A DNA stretch of 9,755 bases, taken from positions 1-9,755 of the forward strand of contig SCSV01000348.1 in the NCBI GenBank assembly GCA_004297555.1. The letters are read 5' to 3'. The position numbers and the translations under genes are program-made. Numbering within the stretch: position 1 is the stretch's first letter; every line of letters starts with the position of its first letter. Positions 1 to 5,908 of this stretch are shown here, piece by piece. The notes below the pieces were generated by a model. That model ran no database searches. It was not told the origin of the DNA and saw only the letters and a list, made by a program, of their open reading frames with translations. This stretch comes from Salinibacterium sp. GTDB taxonomy: Bacteria; Actinomycetota; Actinomycetes; Actinomycetales; Microbacteriaceae.

Positions 1-873
1 GAGCAGATCGCCGAGGGCACCTCGAATCTCCTTGAGCTGCCGCGGCACTAGGAAGTCGACCCATTCGGTCTGATCGACTCCCGCAGCGCCGAGGTCGATG
101 AGCCAGCCACCACGTGGCTTGTTCGCTTCCTTGAACGAGTAGTGCAGCGCTGCGCCGGAGTATCGGATGTGCTCTGCGAGTTTCGCTCGACCGTGGATAT
201 GCCCGAGAGCCACGTAATCGACTCCATCGAAAATATTCACCGGCACCGCGTCAATGCCGCCAGCGGAAAGAGGATTCTTGGTTATTGCCCGTTCTGAATC
301 TGACGATTCGCTCTCCGCTCCGGCGACGAATGTGTGTGCGACGACGATCGAGCGCCGTCGGTCTGATTTCCGCGAGATGACGGAATCCCGAACTAGGTCC
401 ATCGCCGCGTCGATCACCTCGCGCTGCGAGCGCACGGCGCTAGGTACCCACGGAAGATGTCGGACGAGTTCGGGCTGAAGATAGGGGATGCCGTAGAAGT
501 CAACTGGCCCATGCTCATCGGCGATCTCAATCGGCGACCCGACATCGGCCGAATCCGTGACTAGGTGAAGGCCAATTGCTCGAGTAAACGGGCCTGCGAA
601 TCCGAGTCGCATCGCTGAGTCATGATTGCCGCTCGTGAGGAAGAGTTTCGCACCTGCGTCGAGGATCGCGACGAGTACGTCCTGCAGAACGGACACGGCA
701 TCGGCGCCCGGATTCGATTGATCGTAGACATCGCCGGCAACGATAACGACGTCGACATTCTTCTCCCGGACGATTTGGGGGATCCCGCCGAGCACGGCAC
801 GCACTGCATCCAGCGTCGCGTACCCGTGGAAATTCCGACCGATGTGCCAGTCGGAAGTGTGGAGAATGCGCAT
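1..873 (-). CDS. sbcD: Nuclease SbcCD subunit D (5' part; runs off the left edge)
   Basis: Mn-dependent nuclease subunit of the SbcCD (bacterial Mre11-Rad50) complex, which cuts hairpins and processes blocked DNA ends in the cytoplasm. The 291 visible residues carry the calcineurin-like phosphoesterase motifs at the usual SbcD spacing: TSDWHIG with D8 and H10, AGDVYD with D48, SGNHDS with N83 and H84, H180 in VVAHTF, and GHIH at 224-227. HYSFKEANKPRGGW (244-257) is typical of actinobacterial SbcD. ATG at 873 is fixed by an in-frame TAA two codons upstream, and a GGTAGGGGCGG Shine-Dalgarno-like stretch precedes it. The C-terminal capping region and the expected SbcC partner would lie left of the window, so a complete complex is inferred. 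It is on the same strand as, and downstream of, the OLD-family gene. Family assignment is firm. Confidence 0.95.
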   Translation of the reverse strand, partial: MRILHTSDWHIGRNFHGYATLDAVRAVLGGIPQIVREKNVDVVIVAGDVYDQSNPGADAVSVLQDVLVAILDAGAKLFLTSGNHDSAMRLGFAGPFTRAIGLHLVTDSADVGSPIEIADEHGPVDFYGIPYLQPELVRHLPWVPSAVRSQREVIDAAMDLVRDSVISRKSDRRRSIVVAHTFVAGAESESSDSERAITKNPLSAGGIDAVPVNIFDGVDYVALGHIHGRAKLAEHIRYSGAALHYSFKEANKPRGGWLIDLGAAGVDQTEWVDFLVPRQLKEIRGALGDLL

Positions 874-914
874 GCGTTACCGCCCCTACCGATGCAGACC
901 TGGGACGAGTTCCA

Positions 915-1160
915 CTACAACGCCGCGATCTTGTCGAATTCGAAACTTGAAGAAGAGCCAGCGCGCAATAGTCGACCTCTATCGGGCCGGAGCACTCTGG
1001 GCCCACCCAGCGCGATGTCTTCTGAGACGACCGCGCCAATCTCTTCGAGGATTGCCGTCGCCGCAAGGACATCGCTCAACATGAGTTCATGGTATCGGCG
1101 TCCACTGACACATACTCGGTAACCCAAGATTGCATGAGGCCCGGGGCCGACGATAGTCAA
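915..1160 (-). CDS. Uncertain 81-codon open frame between the OLD-family gene and sbcD
   Basis: I do not recognise this product. It reads MTIVGPGPHAILGYRVCVSG... and ends ...FEFDKIAAL, and the middle (SDVLAATAILEEIGAVVSED) looks like an amphipathic helix. The only start at this position is TTG, without a good ribosome binding site; an internal ATG at residue 27 has none either. The frame is the same as that of the upstream OLD-family gene and is open from that gene's TGA (1200-1202) for 94 codons. It may therefore be a small gene translated by coupling, a former C-terminal extension cut off by the TGA, or chance. The stop lies 41 bp before the sbcD start, so it would fit in one operon. Confidence is low because both start and function are unsupported. 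Confidence 0.3.
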   Translation of the reverse strand: MTIVGPGPHAILGYRVCVSGRRYHELMLSDVLAATAILEEIGAVVSEDIALGGPRVLRPDRGRLLRAGSSSSFEFDKIAAL

Positions 1161-1199
1161 GCCATGAAGAACAAATCTTGGATGTACTCCTGTGGCTCG

Positions 1200-3356
1200 T
1201 CAAATTCCGGCCAAAGCATGGACTTCCTCCGCAGCCCGGTGTCCTTCAAAGATTGCCGTCATGATTGTTCGAAGTTCCACCTCGACTGAGGATGCCCGCT
1301 CGCCGAGATCGTTTCGGTACACGTCGAGAGTCGAACAGGCGGCGCAATAGTCAATCGCCTGTTTCACCTTGTCTCGACTCTCGGACGAGCTCGCGTAGTA
1401 GTTCTCGACAGCCCCTAGCGCTAGGACATAAGTTCGTGTCGAGCGCAACATTTCGATAATTTCGCGCTTCTTCGTGTCGATCTCGCCAGTTGCTTCTCGT
1501 AGGGCCAGCACGCGGTCGGGTTTCTTTCGCACGTCGAAGAAGGACTCAACTGCGAGGGCCAGAGCGGCGCGCGCTGCCTCAGTGTCGTCCATCCCGGCGC
1601 GCGCCTTTTCAACTTCATTCCAGAGTGCTCGTGCGTCCGCACTCGCTGCAAGCGTCGCCGCTTCTCCTTGAGTGATCCCCTCTGAGGAATCGCTTGCGAT
1701 TGTCGTATCTACAAACTGAAGTAGTTCGCTCCGCTTCGACTTCAGTTCGTCAGTTGGATGGAGCTTGTCGAACCCACTAACAAGGGCGTCGAGGTCACAT
1801 ATGACGTGAACTGGAATGTCGAACTTCTCGAAAAAGGTCCGGTAGTTCGCAATGTTTCCCTTCCCGTTGGTTCTCGCGATTGCAATATTCCGCTCGACCG
1901 CATCCCAGGCGGGATTTAGTAATTTCGCGATGTGTTGAAACAAGAGAACATCGCTATCGCCCTCGACGAGGACAACTTCTTTCGCAAAGAACCCAATGCT
2001 GTTGTTCTCGTGGCAAATGATCTGGAATGCAGCTTTCGTCGAGACATCATCGATGACGATCGGATGAACTTCAGTGAATGGCGTCTCGCCCGGGGTTGGG
2101 CGCACCTTCCGGAACTTGATGAACGATTGCGTTGCATCTGCGTCGAAGAAGAGCGGTGAGTGCGTAGTGACCATGACAGGGTGGTCCTTCGCGAAGACCT
2201 CGAGAGCCGAGAACAGTTGCTTCTGCGCACGGGGGTACAGATAGAGTTCCGGCTCTTCAAATAGCAACCAGTAGTGATTCTTCGCCGGGTTCGTGTTGGC
2301 GTCGGTGATCCCAGTGCTGCGGAGGCTGGTGTAGGCGCGCAAAATAGCAAAGGCGACCGCCCGCTTCAAACCATCGCCCTTAGACACGATTGGACCGTCA
2401 TGGCCATCGTTAGCGGAAATCTCCGCCGACGACAGAATTGTCTTCATCTTGGGCACAGGGACAGAAATCGTGAGATCAACATCGGGGAAGCTCTCACGAA
2501 CAAACCTATTTATCATGGACTCGATCGCCTGAACCTGCCCAATGCGGTCGTCAACCAGGACTCCGTCGTCATCAAGCACTCGACTCAGCTGCCGTTGGAT
2601 TACCCGAAATTGCTTCTCAACATCTGCAAACTGGTCTTGGACTTCTTCCAAAAGCAGACCAAGCAGCTTCCCGAACGTTGCGGTGTCTGTGGTCTTGACC
2701 TCATCAGCCACATCTTTCACGGCCTCGATGTAGATCGGCTCAGGCAAGAAGTTCTTGATTCCAGCGTCTAAGCCTGTTGCTAGGGGCTCGTCGCGATCGA
2801 TCATCTGATCATCGTCCAGTGCTTCTGTGAGTTCATCGCGAGCAACACGAATGGCGGCTTGAGTTGGTTTCGAGGTGAGCTTCGCATCAAGCTCGGGAAT
2901 AAGCGCGACAGCGATTGATCTCAATTCTTCGCCAGAATGGCCCTTCATGGCCGGGTCCATGATCGCGTTCGTCCAGTTGTCATTCGCGGGTCCGCGGCGC
3001 GAGACGAGAAGCTGCAACTTGCTCCCCGGTCCGGGCTCCAGTATTCGAATGAGCCGAATGCTGCGATCAACGACGTCTGCGGCGAAGCTCGCCCGATGGG
3101 CGTCGTTTGCGATGCGCGCCAGATCCGTCTCATCGATCTCATCGATCTGAAGCTCGATCCGGATCGACGTTGCCTTGTCAAAGAAGTCCGTCTCGGTCGG
3201 CCTCTTGTTGTTGGCACCGAGCAAGAGGAGGAGTGCTTGAAGTACTGACGACTTCCCCGAGTTGTTCTCCCCGATCAGGCAGCCGAACTGGGAAAGCGGG
3301 ACAGTGACGTCCCTGAGTCCTTTGAAGTTCTGAATTCGAACGCTCGAAAGCTTCAC
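1200..3356 (-). CDS. OLD-family ATP-dependent endonuclease (AAA/ABC-type ATPase + TOPRIM)
   Basis: Overcoming-lysogenization-defect family protein of 718 aa: an SMC/ABC-like ATPase fused to a TOPRIM nuclease domain. Seen in order: KLSSVRIQNFKGL at the N-terminus; Walker A GENNSGKSS (29-37, K35); a signature-like SKGDG (325-329); Walker B LLFEEPELY (364-372); the H-loop TTHSP with H399; TOPRIM VLVEGDSD (E465, D469); ICDLDA (D521, D523); and a late LGAVENYY (about 647-654). All expected catalytic residues are present. I chose GTG at 3356 because GAGGAG ends 6 nt before it; an ATG at 3362 abuts that GAGGAG with no spacing. The longer open frame to 3443 has no ribosome binding site. There is no UvrD-like GajB partner in view, so it resembles stand-alone class 1 OLD proteins, some of which act in phage defence. 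That role is an inference here. Base composition is lower in GC than the right half of the window. Confidence 0.9.
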   Translation of the reverse strand: MKLSSVRIQNFKGLRDVTVPLSQFGCLIGENNSGKSSVLQALLLLLGANNKRPTETDFFDKATSIRIELQIDEIDETDLARIANDAHRASFAADVVDRSIRLIRILEPGPGSKLQLLVSRRGPANDNWTNAIMDPAMKGHSGEELRSIAVALIPELDAKLTSKPTQAAIRVARDELTEALDDDQMIDRDEPLATGLDAGIKNFLPEPIYIEAVKDVADEVKTTDTATFGKLLGLLLEEVQDQFADVEKQFRVIQRQLSRVLDDDGVLVDDRIGQVQAIESMINRFVRESFPDVDLTISVPVPKMKTILSSAEISANDGHDGPIVSKGDGLKRAVAFAILRAYTSLRSTGITDANTNPAKNHYWLLFEEPELYLYPRAQKQLFSALEVFAKDHPVMVTTHSPLFFDADATQSFIKFRKVRPTPGETPFTEVHPIVIDDVSTKAAFQIICHENNSIGFFAKEVVLVEGDSDVLLFQHIAKLLNPAWDAVERNIAIARTNGKGNIANYRTFFEKFDIPVHVICDLDALVSGFDKLHPTDELKSKRSELLQFVDTTIASDSSEGITQGEAATLAASADARALWNEVEKARAGMDDTEAARAALALAVESFFDVRKKPDRVLALREATGEIDTKKREIIEMLRSTRTYVLALGAVENYYASSSESRDKVKQAIDYCAACSTLDVYRNDLGERASSVEVELRTIMTAIFEGHRAAEEVHALAGI

Positions 3357-3521
3357 TATCATCTCCTCGTGTCTGCAGCCATTGTGACAGTTCACTCGTG
3401 GTTGCAGGCACAGGTATTCCTGATGCGTCGGCGACGACTCCACTAGCGCAGGTAAACGCCATCTGCGAACCAGCGGAAATCACAAATATGTGGAACGACG
3501 CTTCATGTATGAGTTCAGGAC

Positions 3522-3550
3522 ATAGTTCGCGTGAGTCGCGACAATGTCAA
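3522..3550 (-). promoter_or_regulatory. Possible promoter for the OLD-family operon
   Basis: On the minus strand a perfect TTGACA (3545-3550) is followed after 17 nt by AACTAT (3522-3527), a weak -10 matching TATAAT at three positions. This would leave a leader of about 160 nt before the GTG at 3356. Only the -35 is convincing. Confidence 0.25.
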
Positions 3551-3686
3551 CAAGACTCTTCCCTGCTGGCTACTCGGGCCTCCTGCTGCAGATGCGCGGG
3601 TGGCACTAGAAGCTTGGGCGGAGCACCAGTTGAGCAAAGCTAGGGAGTTCAAATGGGGAATCGTGGCAACCCATCGAGAATTGTCA

Positions 3687-3705
3687 TGGAGGGACTCGAC
3701 TCCCC
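3687..3705 (-). repeat. Partial copy of the tRNA-Arg(CCU) T-arm (possible att-site relic)
   Basis: The 13-nt string TGGAGGGACTCGA (plus-strand sense) occurs here and at 3875-3887 inside the tRNA T-arm, in the same orientation 188 bp apart. Two mismatches and four more matching C residues follow, giving 17 of 19 identical. No other tRNA part is present. A duplicated 3' piece of a tRNA gene is what tRNA-targeting integrases leave behind. The T-arm is conserved, so derivation from a different tRNA is also possible. Confidence 0.45.
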
Positions 3706-3821
3706 TACTGAGCCGCCTCCACGTCGCGGTCATCCGAGAGCCATCAAGCACCACGCAATCCGCGACGCGGCGGACTGCTCAGCGGGGGCCCACGAAGGGT
3801 TCTCGCGGCATCCAAGCGAAT

Positions 3822-3867
3822 GAAATCGCAAGAGGCGCCACCGTTCGGCGACGCCTCTTGCGATTTC
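3822..3867 (-). terminator. Strong hairpin terminator just after tRNA-Arg
   Basis: Two perfect 16-nt arms (3822-3837 and 3852-3867; GAAATCGCAAGAGGCG and its complement) flank a 14-nt loop that contains CCG-TT-CGG. It begins one base after the tRNA 3' end. The outer ends are A/T-rich (GAAAT/ATTTC), giving a short ATTTC tail in either direction, so it could stop transcription both ways and insulate the tRNA from the OLD-family side. There is no long T run. Confidence 0.75.
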
Positions 3868-3868
3868 G

Positions 3869-3940
3869 TGCCCCTGGAGGGACTCGAACCCCCAACCGTT
3901 TCCTTAGGACGGAACTGCTCTTCCGTTGAGCTACAGAGGC
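3869..3940 (-). tRNA. tRNA-Arg (anticodon CCU)
   Basis: A 72-nt cloverleaf reads on the minus strand. The acceptor stem GCCTCTG/CAGGGGC has one G-U pair, the D-stem is GCTC/GAGC, and the T-arm is GGGGG-TTCGAGT-CCCTC. The anticodon loop GTCCTAA has U33 followed by CCT, which decodes AGG. The first anticodon-stem pair (27-43) is a G/A mismatch; the other four pair. The variable loop is CGGTT. CCA is not encoded and must be added after transcription. AGG is normally a rare codon in high-GC actinobacteria. The 3' end faces the lower-GC left block. Confidence 0.95.
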
Positions 3941-3950
3941 TGGCGGGGTC

Positions 3951-3956
3951 AGTTTA
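3951..3956 (-). promoter_or_regulatory. -10 box of the tRNA-Arg promoter
   Basis: TAAACT on the minus strand lies 10 nt before the first base of the mature tRNA, a normal distance for a short 5' leader trimmed by RNase P. I see no good -35 at 16-18 nt. Confidence 0.5.
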
Positions 3957-3974
3957 GCTGGCGACCACGGAGAA

Positions 3975-3999
3975 CTCGCGGCAGCTGGCGCTGCGCGAG
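3975..3999 (-). terminator. Hairpin after the CHAP-domain gene
   Basis: The arms CTCGC-g-GCAGC and GCTGC-GCGAG pair as 10 bp with one bulged G around a TGGC tetraloop, starting 6 nt past the TAA at 4006-4008. There is no T run, as is common for actinobacterial terminators. It separates the CHAP gene from the tRNA promoter. Confidence 0.5.
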
Positions 4000-4005
4000 G
4001 GAACC

Positions 4006-5010
4006 TTAGGGGGGTGGGTAGAGGAAGGAGTCGATGTCGGTGATCTTGAGGGTGCGCTGACCGTAGGCACCGGGGATGTAGTTGTACTCCTCGATGAGCA
4101 CGGTGCCGTCGCCGTTGATTCGCTTGACGTAAGCGACGTGGTTACCGCCGACATAAGCGACCGCACCGACCACTGGGGTCTGCTTCACCGGCCAACCGTG
4201 TTTCTGCCAGTTGTACTTCCACTGGCTGCCGTTGCCGCCGTAGGGGGTGAGGGTTGACCAGGTCCACTTGAACGGGGCGGTGTAGGAGCCGGCATCCCGG
4301 TTCATCCGCCAGGCCACGAAGTCGACGCACTCGCGGTAGTAGTAGCCGACCGGCGAGAGACCACCGCCCTGGTAGTCCATCGGCTCAGCGAACCAGGGAT
4401 AGTCGTCGCCCATCGCGCGCGCTCCCGAAGCGAGGTAGGCCGCGTTCGCCTGCGCGCGCAGAGCATTCGCCGTCATTTGCGCAAGGTCACCGCTCGTCGT
4501 TGCCCGGAACGCGTCGCGAGCGCTCGTGTCGATCGGCGCGGAAGCGTCACTCACCGTGAGGCGCTGCGCGTTCGCGGTCGTGCCATTCGCCGAGGCGTTC
4601 GGGTCGATCTGCGAGTAGGCGGGCAGCACGAACACGGCGAGCATCCCGGCCACCGCCACCATCGTGAAGAAGACGCGAATCGGGTTCTCACGAGAGATCT
4701 TGCCAGCGGATGCCCCCAGCGCCGCCAACTCAGACCGGTCGAGTTTGCGCGTGACAACCGACGAGCGTGCCGCGCGAGGAGCCTTCGTCTTGGCCCGAGC
4801 TTCCACGGCTCGACCGGAGCGTGGCCTGGAGGTTTCGGCGTTGCGGGCCGCGCGGCGAGAACTGAACTGTTCCGCCGGGGCCGAAGCCTCGGGCCCTACG
4901 GCAGCGAGACTTTCGAAGAACGAATCCGTAGAGACTGGCTCGGCCGGGACATCCGGGGCAGAGAAGTTGAAGAGGGCGTCGAACGCGCTGGTCGACTCGC
5001 GATCCTCCAC
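4006..5010 (-). CDS. Membrane-anchored CHAP-domain protein (putative peptidoglycan amidase/peptidase)
   Basis: A 334-aa envelope protein whose C-terminal CHAP domain should cut peptidoglycan amide bonds outside the membrane. Layout: a disordered, Ser/Ala-rich and then basic cytoplasmic tail (1-110); one hydrophobic segment (about 112-131, VFFTMVAVAGMLAVFVLP) ending LPAYS; a linker with ANAQ (146-149) and ARDAFRATT (164-172); then CHAP from about 215. The catalytic set is visible: C228 in YYRECVDF, H291 in GGNHVAYV, and E307/E308 and N310 in IEEYNY. I chose GTG at 5010 because GAGGAGG lies 8 nt upstream; the frame stays open to 5262 but would then overlap the HNH gene with no better signal. 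A promoter fits in the 89-bp gap after HNH. Substrate and biological role (growth, division or separation) cannot be told from sequence. It shares its linker motif with the NlpC/P60 protein at 5909-6682. Confidence 0.88.
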   Translation of the reverse strand: MEDRESTSAFDALFNFSAPDVPAEPVSTDSFFESLAAVGPEASAPAEQFSSRRAARNAETSRPRSGRAVEARAKTKAPRAARSSVVTRKLDRSELAALGASAGKISRENPIRVFFTMVAVAGMLAVFVLPAYSQIDPNASANGTTANAQRLTVSDASAPIDTSARDAFRATTSGDLAQMTANALRAQANAAYLASGARAMGDDYPWFAEPMDYQGGGLSPVGYYYRECVDFVAWRMNRDAGSYTAPFKWTWSTLTPYGGNGSQWKYNWQKHGWPVKQTPVVGAVAYVGGNHVAYVKRINGDGTVLIEEYNYIPGAYGQRTLKITDIDSFLYPPP

Positions 5011-5048
5011 AGCTCCGGCCTCCTCGCGCCTGTTTCGGGACCCAACCG

Positions 5049-5077
5049 AGGTTACGTGATCCACGGTGACATGTCGA
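5049..5077 (-). promoter_or_regulatory. Promoter for the CHAP-domain gene
   Basis: On the minus strand TCGACA (5072-5077, five of six to TTGACA) is followed after exactly 17 nt by TAACCT (5049-5054, a TAnnnT box). Transcription would start near 5042, leaving about 30 nt before the GTG and its ribosome binding site. Confidence 0.5.
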
Positions 5078-5099
5078 ACCGCGGGAAACGAGCCCCAGT

Positions 5100-5597
5100 T
5101 CAGGCAGCAGGGGCCAGGAACTCTTCCCAGTCGGGCAGCGCTCGCTCGACACCGCGCACGAGCCAACTCGTGCCGTGGGGCGGGCGCGGGGTCGAGCGCA
5201 GCGTCCAGCTCATCTCGGCCGGCGTGCGGTCGCCCTTGAGATTGTTGCAGCGCAGGCAGCAAGCGACCAGGTTCTCCCAGCTGTCCTTACCGCCGCGCGA
5301 GCGCGGCAGCACGTGGTCGATCGTGTTCGCCGAACCGCCGCAGTAAGCGCAACGGTGGTTGTCTCGGCGCAGCACCCCGCGGCGCGACACCGGCACATGC
5401 CGTCCCGAAGGGATGCGCACGTAGTTGCGCAGAATGATCACCGAGGGGCGATCCCACGACCCGGTCGACCCGAATACGGGATGCCCAAGATCGGCCGCCA
5501 CGACCGTCGCCTTCTGATTCATCACGAGCACGATCGCTCGCTTGAACGACACGACAGCCAGGGGCTCATACCCGGCGTTCAGTACCAGTGTGCGCAC
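5100..5597 (-). CDS. HNH endonuclease family protein
   Basis: A 165-aa protein of the small HNH family common in Actinobacteria. It starts MRTLVLNAGYEPLAVVSFKR, a very characteristic N-terminus. The beta-beta-alpha-metal nuclease core is intact: zinc knuckle CAYC (83-86) paired with a second CLRC (114-117), the catalytic IDHVLPRSRGG with D94 and H95, N109 in the WENLV helix, and N118 in RCNNLKGDR. GTG at 5597 is preferred because family members begin MRTLVLN and GAGAGG lies 9 nt upstream; an ATG nine bases earlier abuts that GAGAGG. The protein carries no DNA-recognition or methylase partner and sits among housekeeping envelope genes, so I do not read it as a restriction enzyme. The cellular role of this family is not established as far as I know. 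It is followed 89 bp later by the CHAP gene, which has its own promoter candidate. Confidence 0.9.
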   Translation of the reverse strand: MRTLVLNAGYEPLAVVSFKRAIVLVMNQKATVVAADLGHPVFGSTGSWDRPSVIILRNYVRIPSGRHVPVSRRGVLRRDNHRCAYCGGSANTIDHVLPRSRGGKDSWENLVACCLRCNNLKGDRTPAEMSWTLRSTPRPPHGTSWLVRGVERALPDWEEFLAPAA

Positions 5598-5682
5598 TAC
5601 GTTCATCCTCTCGAAAGAGCCCGCACGGCTTGCAGGCGTTCGACAATCCCGGTGGCACCCTCGCGGCCGGCGGCAGGCAAAC

Positions 5683-5710
5683 AAAAAGGCACTGTCACGT
5701 GACAGTGCCT
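5683..5710 (-). terminator. Palindromic terminator of the 33-aa gene
   Basis: A perfect 24-nt palindrome (5687-5710; half-site AGGCACTGTCAC, centre CACGTG) is followed on the minus strand by TTTTTGTTTG, giving a G/C-rich stem and U tract. The stop codon of the small ORF shares its last two bases with the palindrome. As RNA the stem would need an unpaired centre of about 4 nt, leaving about 10 bp. It would stop transcription before the HNH gene. Confidence 0.8.
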
Positions 5711-5810
5711 AGTGTTCGAGCGCGCGTATGAACACGCTCTTTTGACTGCTGTGCCGTATGTAGAAGTAGGCGCGAGCATCCACGGTTTGGGTGCTTCGAC
5801 TACTCGACAT
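5709..5810 (-). CDS. Unrecognised 33-aa small protein with its own RBS and terminator
   Basis: An ATG at 5808-5810 opens a 33-codon frame ending TAG (5709-5711). GGAG lies 6 nt before the ATG (CCGGAGAGCCTGATG), which is ideal spacing. The peptide begins MSSSRSTQTV and ends YIRHSSQKSVFIRALEH. It is basic with an aromatic/isoleucine centre, with no membrane segment, signal peptide or Cys pair. The stop runs straight into a palindromic terminator, and a promoter candidate lies 33 nt upstream, so promoter, RBS, ORF and terminator together make a unit of about 160 nt. Third positions are about two-thirds G/C, with two rare ATA codons, so codon bias supports coding only moderately. It could be a small protein, a leader peptide of an attenuator for the HNH gene, or an ORF within a small RNA. 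I know of no family for it. Confidence 0.6.
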   Translation of the reverse strand: MSSSRSTQTVDARAYFYIRHSSQKSVFIRALEH

Positions 5811-5842
5811 CAGGCTCTCCGGTTCGCGAGGGAACTCCAAGG

Positions 5843-5870
5843 CCTATAGGGTAACCCAACTTTCGGCCAA
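5843..5870 (-). promoter_or_regulatory. Candidate promoter for the 33-aa gene
   Basis: TTGGCC (5865-5870) and TATAGG (5843-5848) are 16 nt apart on the minus strand. Transcription would start near 5836, about 25 nt before the ATG. Each box has four matches to consensus, so this is only a candidate; read-through from the NlpC/P60 gene is the alternative. Confidence 0.35.
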
Positions 5871-5878
5871 CGACTTTC

Positions 5879-5902
5879 CGGGGCGCGCCGCAGCACGCCC
5901 CG
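5879..5902 (-). terminator. Weak hairpin after the NlpC/P60 gene
   Basis: Seven-base arms CGGGGCG/CGCCCCG (5879-5885, 5896-5902) enclose 10 nt and begin 6 nt past the NlpC/P60 stop. No T run follows (GAAAGTCG), so termination may be partial or absent. Confidence 0.4.
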
Positions 5903-5908
5903 AGGCTG

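Larger units (their letters stand above)
3357..3868. other. About 510 bp without a convincing gene, next to the tRNA 3' end
   Basis: No frame on either strand has a ribosome binding site plus a recognisable product. The stretch holds a possible promoter for the OLD-family gene, a partial copy of the tRNA-Arg T-arm at 3687-3705, and the strong hairpin at 3822-3867. A plus frame from 3531 reads into the antisense of the tRNA and ends there, which argues against it as a gene. A minus frame from about 3546 runs into the OLD-family gene out of register. The part left of the hairpin may be island debris. Confidence 0.5.

Noticed and set aside
3178..3546. Minus-strand frame reading HIFVISAGSQMAFTCASGVV upstream of the OLD-family gene
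   Set aside because: It looks mildly protein-like but has no ribosome binding site, enters the OLD-family gene out of frame, and matches nothing I recognise.
3531..3929. Plus-strand 132-codon frame starting GTG
   Set aside because: No ribosome binding site; the last third is antisense to the hairpin and tRNA (it yields the well-known spurious GGTRTPN reading), and the frame ends inside the tRNA.
5011..5262. N-terminal extension of the CHAP protein to 5262
   Set aside because: It would overlap the HNH gene by over 160 bp in another frame, and the GTG at 5010 has a far better ribosome binding site.
4477..5346. Plus-strand 289-codon frame antisense to the CHAP and HNH genes
   Set aside because: Arg/Gly-rich shadow of high-GC coding sequence; both genes on the opposite strand have catalytic motifs and start signals.
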